From positions 1 through 53,966 of the forward strand of contig DATJPT010000012.1 of NCBI GenBank assembly GCA_035506275.1: a stretch of DNA of 53,966 nt. Direction: 5' to 3'. Source of the stretch: Bacteroidota bacterium (GTDB lineage Bacteria; Bacteroidota; Ignavibacteria; UBA10030; UBA8401). Position numbers and translations under genes: made by a program. The notes beneath the pieces are model-generated. The model was not told the origin of the DNA. It searched no databases and was given only the letters and a program-made list of their open reading frames with translations. Positions 1 through 7,658 of this stretch are shown here, piece by piece (the stretch's first letter is position 1; each line of letters starts with the position of its first letter).

Positions 1-270
1 GACGTCCGCTAATGTGCCTGTCTTATCCTTCACATACAGGTTCGTTAGGATCGCACCGTAGTTGATGACCTCTGCCTTCATTCCCGTGTCATTTATCAGG
101 GTATACTTGAAGACCTCACGCCCGTCGGCAAGCTTGCCAAACGGCATCTTTTCTACCGGCGGAAATTTCCCCTGCCCAAACGACGTCCCGGCCGCAACCG
201 CGAACACAAAAAGGGACAAGACCATTAAATACCCTTTGGGGGGTTGACATCTATAGGTATTTTTTATCAT
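1..270 (-). CDS. galM: Aldose 1-epimerase (galactose mutarotase), partial at left edge
   Basis: The reverse strand encodes a hydrophobic leader followed by PFGKLADGREVFKYTL and AEVINYGAILTNLYV, the N-terminal signature of GalM-type mutarotases, which interconvert alpha and beta anomers of aldoses. The C-terminus, with the catalytic Glu, lies outside the window. An ATG at 270 gives a leader with positive charges before the MVLSLFVFAVAA core. An in-frame ATG at 225 has an AAAGGG ribosome-site-like stretch but loses the charged n-region, so the start is uncertain. The leader suggests a periplasmic or surface enzyme. The gene is divergent from the methyltransferase operon and shares its operator region. 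Confidence 0.8.
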   Translation of the reverse strand, partial: MIKNTYRCQPPKGYLMVLSLFVFAVAAGTSFGQGKFPPVEKMPFGKLADGREVFKYTLINDTGMKAEVINYGAILTNLYVKDKTGTLADV

Positions 271-286
271 ATTGAATCGGTTCAAT
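271..286. promoter_or_regulatory. LacI-type palindromic operator candidate (copy 1)
   Basis: ATTGAATCGGTTCAAT is a 16-bp inverted repeat with one mismatched pair at the centre. It lies between the divergent galM and methyltransferase genes. Its core TGAATCGGTTCA differs by one base from the perfect palindrome TGAATCGATTCA at 10943-10954. The CG-centred TGAA..TTCA form is typical of LacI-family sites. No LacI-type regulator is encoded in the window. A further CTTGAA/TTCAAG pair (306-311 and 338-343) may be an accessory site. Confidence 0.55.
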
Positions 287-439
287 AGTTTTTGAATTGA
301 TAAATCTTGAACAATTATAAAGTTACAAAATTGAACTTTCAAGAACTTGTCGGCACAAGCTTTCGGCCTGACTATTTATGAATCTTTCCCTCAAAGTGCA
401 AGAGCCAAACATCAGAAAACAAGACGAAGGAGCGCGGTG

Positions 440-1486
440 ATGAGACCGGAACAATGGCAAACCTTCAAGAAGGCTGCACGACTCGAAAAGCTGGACAAAG
501 TGCCGATGGCGCTGATCATCGACAGCCCGTGGATTCCCGGCTACCTCGGCGTGAATCACATGGATTACTTTCTCGACCCGGAATTGTGGTTTCAGTCGAA
601 CCTGAAAATCCACAATGAATTCCGCGACGTGATCTTCGTTCCGTCCTGGTGGATGGAATACGGCATGGCTGCCGAGCCGTCGGCATTGGGGGCAAAAATA
701 AAATTCTGGCAGGACAACACGCCGAGCGAATACCACACCCTCTACCATATCGAAGACATGGAGAGCTTTCCCGATTATGAGGTCGAGAGCGACGCTTTTA
801 TGGGGATGACGCTCCACCGCATCCGGATGCAGCGGCAGCGGATCCTCGACACCGGCGAGATACTTCCGCTCGTCACTTCGCGCGGGCCGTTATGCACCGC
901 AGGCTTCGTCCGCAGCACCACCGACTTCATGATCGACATCGTCGAAAAACCCGAATGGGCTCACAAGCTGATCGGCCTCTGCACGAACCTGATCATCGAT
1001 TGGCTCAAAGCACAGCACAAAGCGATGGGAAACACGGTCGAAGGAATTTTTATTCTGGACGACATTGTCGGGTTCATCAACGAAGAACACTACAAAGAGT
1101 TCGCTCACCCTTACTTGAAAAAGATCTGCGATGCATTCCCGAAGGACTGGGTGAAGATCTATCATAACGACGCCGAGATCGGCGCGTGCCTTGACCATCT
1201 CCCCGACTGCGGGTTCAATGTCTTGAACTGGGGTAAACAGACCGACATCGCCGAAGTGAAGTCGCGCGTGGGCGGCAGAATGTGTTTGATGGGGAACGTC
1301 AACCCGCTGGAGATCGGCGTCCGCGGCACGCCCGAAGAAGTGCGCGACGCAACGCTCGAGGTCCTCGAAAAAAGCGGCGGCGAAGGGATCATCCTCTCGG
1401 TCGGCGGCGGGACGAGCCCCGGCATGCCGCGCGAGAACATCCAGGCCATGCTGAAAGCGCTCGACGAATACAACGCCAAGCGCTGA
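440..1486 (+). CDS. URO-D superfamily methyltransferase (substrate:corrinoid type)
   Basis: A 348-aa TIM-barrel protein of the uroporphyrinogen-decarboxylase superfamily, which includes MtaA, CmuA and O-demethylase methyltransferases. Its placement next to a corrinoid protein and far from haem genes argues for methyl transfer rather than HemE activity. The C-terminal signature is clear: MGNVNPLEIG (about 284-293) and VGGGTSPGMPRENI (about 321-334). The H-x-C and late Cys zinc ligands of MtaA are not obvious: the region reads YHNDAE at 241-246 and GGGT at 322-325. That suggests a first-step methyltransferase acting on a methylated substrate. AAGGAG at 427-432 supports the ATG at 440 (a GTG lies just before it) over a longer upstream reading. 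First gene of the C1 operon. Confidence 0.85.
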   Translation: MRPEQWQTFKKAARLEKLDKVPMALIIDSPWIPGYLGVNHMDYFLDPELWFQSNLKIHNEFRDVIFVPSWWMEYGMAAEPSALGAKIKFWQDNTPSEYHTLYHIEDMESFPDYEVESDAFMGMTLHRIRMQRQRILDTGEILPLVTSRGPLCTAGFVRSTTDFMIDIVEKPEWAHKLIGLCTNLIIDWLKAQHKAMGNTVEGIFILDDIVGFINEEHYKEFAHPYLKKICDAFPKDWVKIYHNDAEIGACLDHLPDCGFNVLNWGKQTDIAEVKSRVGGRMCLMGNVNPLEIGVRGTPEEVRDATLEVLEKSGGEGIILSVGGGTSPGMPRENIQAMLKALDEYNAKR

Positions 1487-1509
1487 CCATTTCAGAAAAG
1501 GAACGGACG

Positions 1510-2166
1510 ATGCCAGATTATGCGCTGATGAATCAATACCTGTACGAGGGGAAGGCGAAGGAAGTCGAGCAGATGACGAAAGACGCGCTCGCCGAAGGCC
1601 GGCTGGTGCAGGAAGTGCTGACCGAAGGGCTCATCGCAGGAATGAGCGTCGTCGGCGAAGATTTCAAGCACAACATTTTGTACGTCCCGGAAGTCTTGAT
1701 CGCCGCCCGCGCGATGAAAGCGGGGATGGCGGTACTGAAGCCGCTCCTCAGCGCGAAGGATTCGGCGGTGAAGCCCGCCGGCATTCTGCTGATGGGAACG
1801 GTGCGCGGCGATCTGCACGACATCGGAAAAAATCTCGTCTGCATGATGGCCGAAGGGGCCGGCTTCACAGTCTATGACATCGGCGTCGACCAGAGCATAG
1901 AGAAATTCCTCGCGGCGGCGGATCAATACAAACCGGACATCATCGGGATGAGCGCTCTGCTCACGACGACGATGGCGTACATGAAAGTTGTCATCGACGG
2001 ATTTCAGGAAAAGGGACTGGGACATATTAAAATGGCGATCGGCGGAGCGCCGATCAGCCAGATGTACGCGGATGAGATAGGAGCCGACGGCTACGGTGCG
2101 GACGCTTCAAGCGCCGTCGACCTTTTCCTGCGGCTTGCGGGGAAAAAAGCCGATCCGCAAAAATAA
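1510..2166 (+). CDS. Corrinoid (B12)-binding methyl-carrier protein
   Basis: A 218-aa protein with the two-domain build of MtaC/MtvC carriers. A helical cap (about 1-85) is followed by a Rossmann B12 domain (about 90-210). The base-off/His-on motif is DLHDIG, with H103 as the predicted lower axial ligand; the SAL motif (148-150) and GG (178-179) complete the cobalamin site. It would accept a methyl group from the upstream URO-D-type enzyme and pass it to the pterin or thiol acceptors encoded downstream. A purine-rich AAAGGAACGGACG precedes the ATG. A longer in-frame extension into the upstream gene is out of family and was discarded. Cytoplasmic. Confidence 0.93.
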   Translation: MPDYALMNQYLYEGKAKEVEQMTKDALAEGRLVQEVLTEGLIAGMSVVGEDFKHNILYVPEVLIAARAMKAGMAVLKPLLSAKDSAVKPAGILLMGTVRGDLHDIGKNLVCMMAEGAGFTVYDIGVDQSIEKFLAAADQYKPDIIGMSALLTTTMAYMKVVIDGFQEKGLGHIKMAIGGAPISQMYADEIGADGYGADASSAVDLFLRLAGKKADPQK

Positions 2167-2201
2167 GCTTCTCGCTCATTGATGGATGCGGAGCCGCGCC
2201 T

Positions 2202-2456
2202 ATGGCATTCTATAAAATTCTTTATTGGCAGGATATTCCGTCGCAGGTGAAAGCCTGGGACGACTTCGATGAGGTCACGCTCGCGATGAACTCAAAATTT
2301 GTCGCTCTCATCGACCAGGCGGCCCAAACGCAGGGACTCACCGGCGCCGACGATTATCTTGCGCAGTGGAAATGGGGGGACGAGCTGGAGCGCGACGGTG
2401 AGGTTCAAGAGGTTGCTGAAGCCGTAAAAAAAGAATTGGAAGCCGGGCAGAGCTGA
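2202..2456 (+). CDS. Small PF13769-like protein of the corrinoid operon
   Basis: An 84-aa acidic protein beginning with FYKILYWQDIPSQVKAWD, which resembles the small family named 'virulence factor' (Pfam PF13769, recalled from memory). That name says little about function. The second half is predicted helical (AEAVKKELEAGQS). It sits 35 bp after the carrier protein and 58 bp before the homocysteine methyltransferase on the same strand, so it is probably co-transcribed. A role as accessory subunit or chaperone of the methyl-transfer complex is inference from position. Confidence 0.7.
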   Translation: MAFYKILYWQDIPSQVKAWDDFDEVTLAMNSKFVALIDQAAQTQGLTGADDYLAQWKWGDELERDGEVQEVAEAVKKELEAGQS

Positions 2457-2514
2457 TCGTTTTTCCTTTCTTGAACTGTTCCTTCGACCAGAAAATATTC
2501 CAGAGAATCCTACG

Positions 2515-3438
2515 ATGAAAAAACTTCTCCAGGAGGCTGCGCTCGAGCGACGACTTGTCTCGGACGGCGCGATGGGGACTCAATTAATGCTTGCCGGCCT
2601 CGAACCGGGGGGCTGCGGTGAATTGTGGAATTTAACGCACCCGGACCGGGTCCTCGAGATCCAACGGCGTTATGTGAAGGCAGGAGCCGATTGTCTTATT
2701 ACCAACACATTCGGCGGCAGCAGGACGATGCTCGGGCGGCACGGCCATGGAGACAAGGTCTCCCCGATCAATAAGGCGGGGGTCGCAATTGCGCGGGAAG
2801 CGTTCGGCGAGATCGACGGCTACGTGCTGGGAGACATCGGACCGCTCGGCGCGATCCTCGAACCGTACGGGGACCTCCCGCAGGAAACTGCGTACAACGT
2901 GTACGAAGAACAGGCGCGGGCCTTGGTGGAAGGAGGGGCCGACGCCGTTATCATCGAAACGCAGACCTCGCTCGATGAACTCGGCCTCGCCGTGGAAGCC
3001 GCACGAGCGGCCGGCTCGAAATGCATCATCGCATCGCTGGCGTACGATCTCTCCGCGGACAAATCTTTTTTTGTCACGATGATGGGAGTGCTTCCCGATG
3101 AAGCCGCACGTCAGCTTGAATTGAAAGGCGCACACATTATTGCGTTGAATTGCGGAACAGGGATGGAGATGACCGGCGCCGCAGCTGTTGTCGAGCGCTA
3201 CCGCCGATCCTGTTCTCTTCCGACAATGGTGCAGCCGAATGCCGGGCTTCCGGTCCTCGAAAAAGGAAAAGCCGTCTACAAACAACTTCCGGAGGACATG
3301 GCGCGCGGGGTTCCCCCCGTACTTCAGGCGGGGGCGAACATCGTCGGTTCGTGCTGCGGCAGCACTCCCGAACACACGCTGGCAATCCGCCGGATCGTCA
3401 GCGAATTCAACCGGAGCGCGGCAAAAATCCCGGTGTAA
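2515..3438 (+). CDS. Homocysteine S-methyltransferase family protein
   Basis: A 307-aa TIM barrel of the homocysteine/betaine-homocysteine methyltransferase family. The opening DGAMGTQL (17-24) and the zinc-thiolate ligands are all present: C213 in LNCGTG, and C280 and C281 in GSCCGSTPEH. The family transfers a methyl group to homocysteine, giving methionine. Here the donor could be the methylated corrinoid protein or a small methylated substrate. It equals the N-terminal module of MetH without the folate and B12 modules, which are supplied separately by neighbouring genes. A split methionine-synthase role is therefore possible alongside catabolic methyl transfer. Confidence 0.9.
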   Translation: MKKLLQEAALERRLVSDGAMGTQLMLAGLEPGGCGELWNLTHPDRVLEIQRRYVKAGADCLITNTFGGSRTMLGRHGHGDKVSPINKAGVAIAREAFGEIDGYVLGDIGPLGAILEPYGDLPQETAYNVYEEQARALVEGGADAVIIETQTSLDELGLAVEAARAAGSKCIIASLAYDLSADKSFFVTMMGVLPDEAARQLELKGAHIIALNCGTGMEMTGAAAVVERYRRSCSLPTMVQPNAGLPVLEKGKAVYKQLPEDMARGVPPVLQAGANIVGSCCGSTPEHTLAIRRIVSEFNRSAAKIPV

Positions 3439-3481
3439 CTCCGGCCGCCGGCTCAAGCGTACCCCATCGACTGATCGATGC

Positions 3482-5035
3482 ATGAAAACTCTTCGGGAAA
3501 AATTGCATCACACGAACGATTTTCTCCTCGGCATCGAGCTGGTATCGATCCGCGGTTCGATGGCCGAGAAGAGCGCGCTGCGGGCACGGTCGTTCGCGAA
3601 TCAACTCTCCGAATCCCCACTTGTTGACTGGATCTCCGTGACAGACAACGCCGGCGGCAACCCGCAGCTTGCGCCGCAGGCGCTCGGCAAACCGATTCTG
3701 TACGCCGGAAAAGAAGTTGTCATCCATCTTACCTGCAAAGACCTGAACCGCAACGGACTGGAAAGCGCCGCATGGCAGCTCCAGAGCGAGGGATTCCGCA
3801 ATATCCTCGCCATGACCGGCGACTATCCCGTCGCGGGAAACGAAGGCGCTCCGAAGCCGGTGTTCGACCTCGACTCTGTCGGATTGATTTCCATGTTGAA
3901 CAAAATGAACAACGGCCTCGACGATCCCCGCAACAAGACACGCAATGAGACTCATCTGTTCGGGAAGACCGAGTTCTTCGTCGGCGCGGTGGCGACCAAT
4001 TTCAAATTGCGCGAGGGGGAAGTGATGCCGCAGTACTTGAAGCTTCGGAAGAAGGTCGAGTGCGGCGCGCAATTCATCATCAATCAGGTCGGATACGATT
4101 CAAAAAAAAACCGGGAACTCCGCCTTTACATGGACCGCAACGGCATGAAGTCCGTCCCGTTGATCGGGAACGTGTATATCCTCAACCCAAAAGTCGCCCA
4201 GCTCTTCCACGATCATAAAATTCCGGGTATCGTCGTCACGCCGCAGCTGCTCGACCTCTGTCTCCGCGCCGGACGATCGGCCGACAGCGGGAAAGCATTC
4301 TTCTACGAATTGGCCGCGAAACAGATTTCGATCTTCCGTCACCTGGGCTTCCGCGGTGCATACCTCGGCGGCGCGTACGAGTATCCGGCGATCGAGAAGA
4401 TCGTTAAGATCGAGAGGTCGTTCGGAGAGAACGATTGGGTGCAATTCTTTAAGGAAATCGGCTTCTCCAGACCGCAGGAGTTCTTTTATTACCCAGAAGA
4501 ATTATCTTCGGACATGCGAACCGACGGATCGTCTTCTCACCGCCCGGTTTCTGCGAGCCGGCGGCCCATGAATTTGATGTACCGTATCTCTCAGTGGACT
4601 CATGCTATGATGTTCACTCGGGGGAAATGGCTGACAGATCTCGGCGCGAAGATCTCCGCAAGCTCAAAAAATCCTCAGCAAGGACCGATGCCGCTGCGAA
4701 CGGTCGAACGTTGGAGCAAAACGGCCTTGTTTCAATGCAAAGATTGCGGCGATTGTTCGCTGCCGGAGATCGCATTCCTCTGTCCCGAATCGCAGTGTGC
4801 GAAGAACCAGCGCAACGGCCCGTGCGGCGGAACATTGGACGGACGCTGCGAAGTAGCCGGTTACGGGGAGTGCATCTGGCTGCGTGCCTACGAGCGATTG
4901 AAGAATGACGGAGTCAACGTCGAAACGATGCTGAGCCATGCACCGGTGATTCAGAATCAAGAGCTTCGCGGGACATCTTCCTGGGCAAATTTTTGGCTTG
5001 GAAGAGACCACTCCCGCGGCGGCCACCCAACCTAA
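3482..5035 (+). CDS. Methylenetetrahydrofolate reductase fused to MetV-like Cys-rich domain
   Basis: A 517-aa protein. Residues about 10-330 form a MetF-type flavin barrel, with SVTDNAGGNPQLAP near 52-65 and LAMTGDYP near 109-116. Residues about 360-490 form the MTHFR C-terminal/MetV domain. Eight cysteines at C419, C422, C425, C434, C439, C448, C456 and C464, plus GPCGGTLDGRCEV, suggest metal or Fe-S binding. In acetogens MetV is usually a separate partner of MetF. Running in the oxidative direction, the enzyme would convert methyl-THF to methylene-THF and feed electrons onward. The ATG at 3482 was chosen because the longer upstream reading overlaps the preceding gene and has no family similarity. 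Confidence 0.9.
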   Translation: MKTLREKLHHTNDFLLGIELVSIRGSMAEKSALRARSFANQLSESPLVDWISVTDNAGGNPQLAPQALGKPILYAGKEVVIHLTCKDLNRNGLESAAWQLQSEGFRNILAMTGDYPVAGNEGAPKPVFDLDSVGLISMLNKMNNGLDDPRNKTRNETHLFGKTEFFVGAVATNFKLREGEVMPQYLKLRKKVECGAQFIINQVGYDSKKNRELRLYMDRNGMKSVPLIGNVYILNPKVAQLFHDHKIPGIVVTPQLLDLCLRAGRSADSGKAFFYELAAKQISIFRHLGFRGAYLGGAYEYPAIEKIVKIERSFGENDWVQFFKEIGFSRPQEFFYYPEELSSDMRTDGSSSHRPVSASRRPMNLMYRISQWTHAMMFTRGKWLTDLGAKISASSKNPQQGPMPLRTVERWSKTALFQCKDCGDCSLPEIAFLCPESQCAKNQRNGPCGGTLDGRCEVAGYGECIWLRAYERLKNDGVNVETMLSHAPVIQNQELRGTSSWANFWLGRDHSRGGHPT

Positions 5036-5057
5036 CATTGGACAAACGGACGAAATC

Positions 5058-5993
5058 ATGGATATGAACAGATTGCACATTATCGGAGACCTCATCAACA
5101 ACGCCTACGGACGGGCACGAACGGCGTTCAGTGCCCGGAGTTTGGAAGGATACCAGCGCCTCGCCCGGTCCCAATCCGAGCTTGGCGTCGACTTTCTCGA
5201 CCTCAACATCGACGGAACGCAGCAGATCCAGGTACGTCCGGAGGAAATGCTCAGCTTCCTACCGGACCTTGTCCCGGCCATTCAGCAAGTCAGCTCTGTG
5301 CCGATCTGCATCGACAATCCGTCTATCGAGTACCACAAAGTCGCGCTGAAACACTATGACCGCTCGCGGTCGGGCGCACCGATCTTGAATTCAGTCGCCG
5401 CTTCGCGCGAACATCTGGATGAGATGATCGAACTGGTGGCTGAGTACGACACCTATGTCGTCGTCATGGCGTCCGAACGTTTTCTGAACGGTACTTCGGT
5501 ACAATGTTTGAACGCGCAGGACGTTTACGAGTCCGTAAAATACTTTGTGGAACTTCTCGCCGCCAAGGCCCGGCGGAGCAACGACAGGATTATCGTCGAC
5601 CCCGGCCTGGCGCCGGTCGGCGCAGATACGTACGGGCTCGTCAATATCGGACTCGATGCCATGCGGCTCATCAGGAAGGATGACGATCTTAAGGGAGTTC
5701 ATATCACTGTCGGGCTGTCTAATTTTGCGTGGGGGACTCCGAAACACATCAGGCACGATCTGGAAAAAGCATACCTTACGATCGCCACCGCTGCGGGCCT
5801 CGACTTCGCCATTGCGAACCCCGAGAGCCTTCCCAAGCCGCTTCCGGCGGACCACAAAATGGTTTCCCTGCTTCAGCATGCGCTAGACCAGGGAAGAGCC
5901 GCGGAAGGGGAAAGCAGAGAGACAGCGGGCTTTCGGCAGGCAGAAGCAGTGATGGAAATCTGGAGCAATGCAGAATCAGGCGAACGGGAATAG
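5058..5993 (+). CDS. Methyltetrahydrofolate:corrinoid methyltransferase (pterin-binding)
   Basis: A 311-aa pterin-binding TIM barrel of the AcsE/MtvA and MetH folate-domain type. Seen are IIGDLINNAYGRA (about 8-20), VDFLDLNIDG (44-53), VPICIDNPS (81-89) and APILNSVA (107-114), which form the pterin pocket in this family. It should pass the methyl group between the corrinoid protein and tetrahydrofolate, completing a three-component MtvB-C-A type demethylase with the first two genes. A TTG at 4998 would extend it into the previous gene. The ATG at 5058 fits family length better, and an ATG at 5064 is also possible. Confidence 0.88.
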   Translation: MDMNRLHIIGDLINNAYGRARTAFSARSLEGYQRLARSQSELGVDFLDLNIDGTQQIQVRPEEMLSFLPDLVPAIQQVSSVPICIDNPSIEYHKVALKHYDRSRSGAPILNSVAASREHLDEMIELVAEYDTYVVVMASERFLNGTSVQCLNAQDVYESVKYFVELLAAKARRSNDRIIVDPGLAPVGADTYGLVNIGLDAMRLIRKDDDLKGVHITVGLSNFAWGTPKHIRHDLEKAYLTIATAAGLDFAIANPESLPKPLPADHKMVSLLQHALDQGRAAEGESRETAGFRQAEAVMEIWSNAESGERE

Positions 5994-7278
5994 CGAATCA
6001 CAGGTTTCAATACCACGCGCGACAAGCGGGCGAAAAATCTGGCTTCGCGTCGGCACGCTCTTCGACGGCGAGCAGGAACCGATTCACGATGCGCATATCG
6101 TCTACGACGCCGAGAGCATTCTCTATGCAGCCGGGGGGAAAAACCTTCCCCCCTCCGATCTTCTCAAGCCCGGGCAAACGCGTCCCGACCTCGAGCTTCC
6201 CCGTTTTACACTCATCCCCGGACTTATCGAAGCGCACGCACATCTTTTTCTAGAAGGAGGAGAGCTCGATCCTGCGCAGAGAGCGTTGCTCCTCAAACGA
6301 TCTGACGGGGAGATGTTTGAAGCAGCCGAGAAACGGTTGCGACAGCTGGTTTCTCTCGGAATCTGCGGCGTGCGCGATGCCGGCGACAAATTCGGCGTCG
6401 GGCTTGCTCTGAACAAGCTCACTTCGAGCAAAGAAAACTCTCCGATGCCATACATCGACAGCCCCGGCGCTGCGATCCATCACCGGGGTGAATACGGAAG
6501 CTTCATGGCGGAAGCGATAGAGGATTTTCCATCGCTCAAGGAATGTGTCCTTTCAAACATCCGGAGCGGGGCGGAGAGAATAAAGCTGATCGTTTCGGAT
6601 GTGATCGATTTCAAAAGCGGCTCGGTCAGCAAGAAACCGCAATTGACGGCGGATGAGGTTAAGCAGTTCACCACATTAGCGAAGGAATTCTCGAAACAAA
6701 CGATGGCCCATGCCACCGGCGACCTCGGAATCGAGAACGCAATCGAAGGAGGAATCGACTCGATCGAGCACGGGTTTTTCATCCGCAACGACCAGCTGAA
6801 ACGGATGCGGGACATGGGAATTGCCTGGGCGCCGACCTTCGCCCCCGTGCAAAAACAAATTGACCATGCCGGCCGTTTTGGATGGGATGAAAAAATAGTC
6901 TCGACTCTGAAGAAAATTATGGACCAACACTCCACGAGTCTGGTAAGGGGGGATTCGCTCGGCGTGCAGATCGTTGCGGGGAGCGATGCCGGAGCGGCCG
7001 GCGTGCCTCATGGCCTCGGATTGTTCGAGGAATTGTCCCTGATGGAAAGGGCAGGCCTTTCGCCCCTAACGGTTCTCCGCTGTGCTACAGGGAACAGCAG
7101 CTATCGCCTTCGCTTCAAGGAAAAGTTCGGACTGATCAAACCGGGATACCGGCCCCGGTTCATCCTGACACGGCATTCGCCGCTCGACCGCATCGGAAAC
7201 CTCAAAAAGGAGAAGTACGTGATTTTTGACGGTGCGGTTTTTCACAATAATGGGTCCGCCGATCCTCACGGTCTCTGA
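5968..7278 (+). CDS. Amidohydrolase-family metal-dependent hydrolase
   Basis: A 436-aa amidohydrolase resembling imidazolonepropionase/prolidase-like members. The metal set is complete: H90 and H92 (EAHAH), K207 (RIKLIVSD), H248 (MAHATGD), H268 (SIEHGFF) and D340 (GSDAGA). The start lies 26 bp inside the preceding gene, indicating translational coupling, so it belongs to the C1 operon. The substrate cannot be read from sequence. Opening a cyclic amide, lactone or ester in the methylated substrate is one possibility. There is no signal peptide, so it is probably cytoplasmic. Confidence 0.82.
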   Translation: MQNQANGNSESQVSIPRATSGRKIWLRVGTLFDGEQEPIHDAHIVYDAESILYAAGGKNLPPSDLLKPGQTRPDLELPRFTLIPGLIEAHAHLFLEGGELDPAQRALLLKRSDGEMFEAAEKRLRQLVSLGICGVRDAGDKFGVGLALNKLTSSKENSPMPYIDSPGAAIHHRGEYGSFMAEAIEDFPSLKECVLSNIRSGAERIKLIVSDVIDFKSGSVSKKPQLTADEVKQFTTLAKEFSKQTMAHATGDLGIENAIEGGIDSIEHGFFIRNDQLKRMRDMGIAWAPTFAPVQKQIDHAGRFGWDEKIVSTLKKIMDQHSTSLVRGDSLGVQIVAGSDAGAAGVPHGLGLFEELSLMERAGLSPLTVLRCATGNSSYRLRFKEKFGLIKPGYRPRFILTRHSPLDRIGNLKKEKYVIFDGAVFHNNGSADPHGL

Positions 7279-7295
7279 ATTCTTTTACTGACCGC

Positions 7296-7622
7296 TCAGG
7301 GAGTCACGAAGATCTCGTTCTCGGTGATCTTCAACTCAACACCCGCTCCTTTTGCCGCCTCCTGAAGAGCCGCCTGCAGCATGACCACAGGGTCGCGGCT
7401 GACATCAAGCCTCCTCATCAACCCCTCCCCTTTTTTTGTGCCGACGGTCAGCGTCAGTTTAAGCCCTTTACGCTTGCACGAAACCCGGATGTCGTTTTCA
7501 AGCTTGGTGTTCATCGGTTTGATGTACGCATCGATATAATGAACCCCGATACCCGATTTGTCCGGCGTTGCGGGCGGAAGTTTTTCTTTTGCCGTCTGAT
7601 TCAAGTCGCAAAGCTTTACCAT
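7296..7622 (-). CDS. Small protein of unknown function, last in RACE operon
   Basis: A 108-aa basic protein with no recognised family. It shows an N-terminal MVKLCDLNQTAKEKLPPATP, a central Lys-rich strand region (RKGLKLTLTVGTKKGEG) and a helix LQAALQEAAKGAG. It ends 17 bp from the convergent amidohydrolase and follows the MetH-activation-like gene by 36 bp on the same strand, so it is probably the third gene of the reactivation operon. It has no signal peptide and only one Cys. A partner or regulator of corrinoid activation is a guess from position. Confidence 0.65.
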   Translation of the reverse strand: MVKLCDLNQTAKEKLPPATPDKSGIGVHYIDAYIKPMNTKLENDIRVSCKRKGLKLTLTVGTKKGEGLMRRLDVSRDPVVMLQAALQEAAKGAGVELKITENEIFVTP

Positions 7623-7658
7623 AATCTATCCTTCCTTCATTATTACGTAGAGAATCTG

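Noticed and set aside
290..439. Cobalamin riboswitch before the corrinoid operon
   Set aside because: No B12-box (GCCACTG-like) or long structured leader is visible; only palindromic half-sites.
440..1486. Haem-pathway uroporphyrinogen decarboxylase (hemE)
   Set aside because: The fold is shared, but the corrinoid, folate and RACE neighbours and the absence of haem genes point to methyl transfer.
2632..3483. 283-aa open frame on the minus strand
   Set aside because: It lies fully opposite the homocysteine methyltransferase gene and has no family features; a shadow of codon bias.
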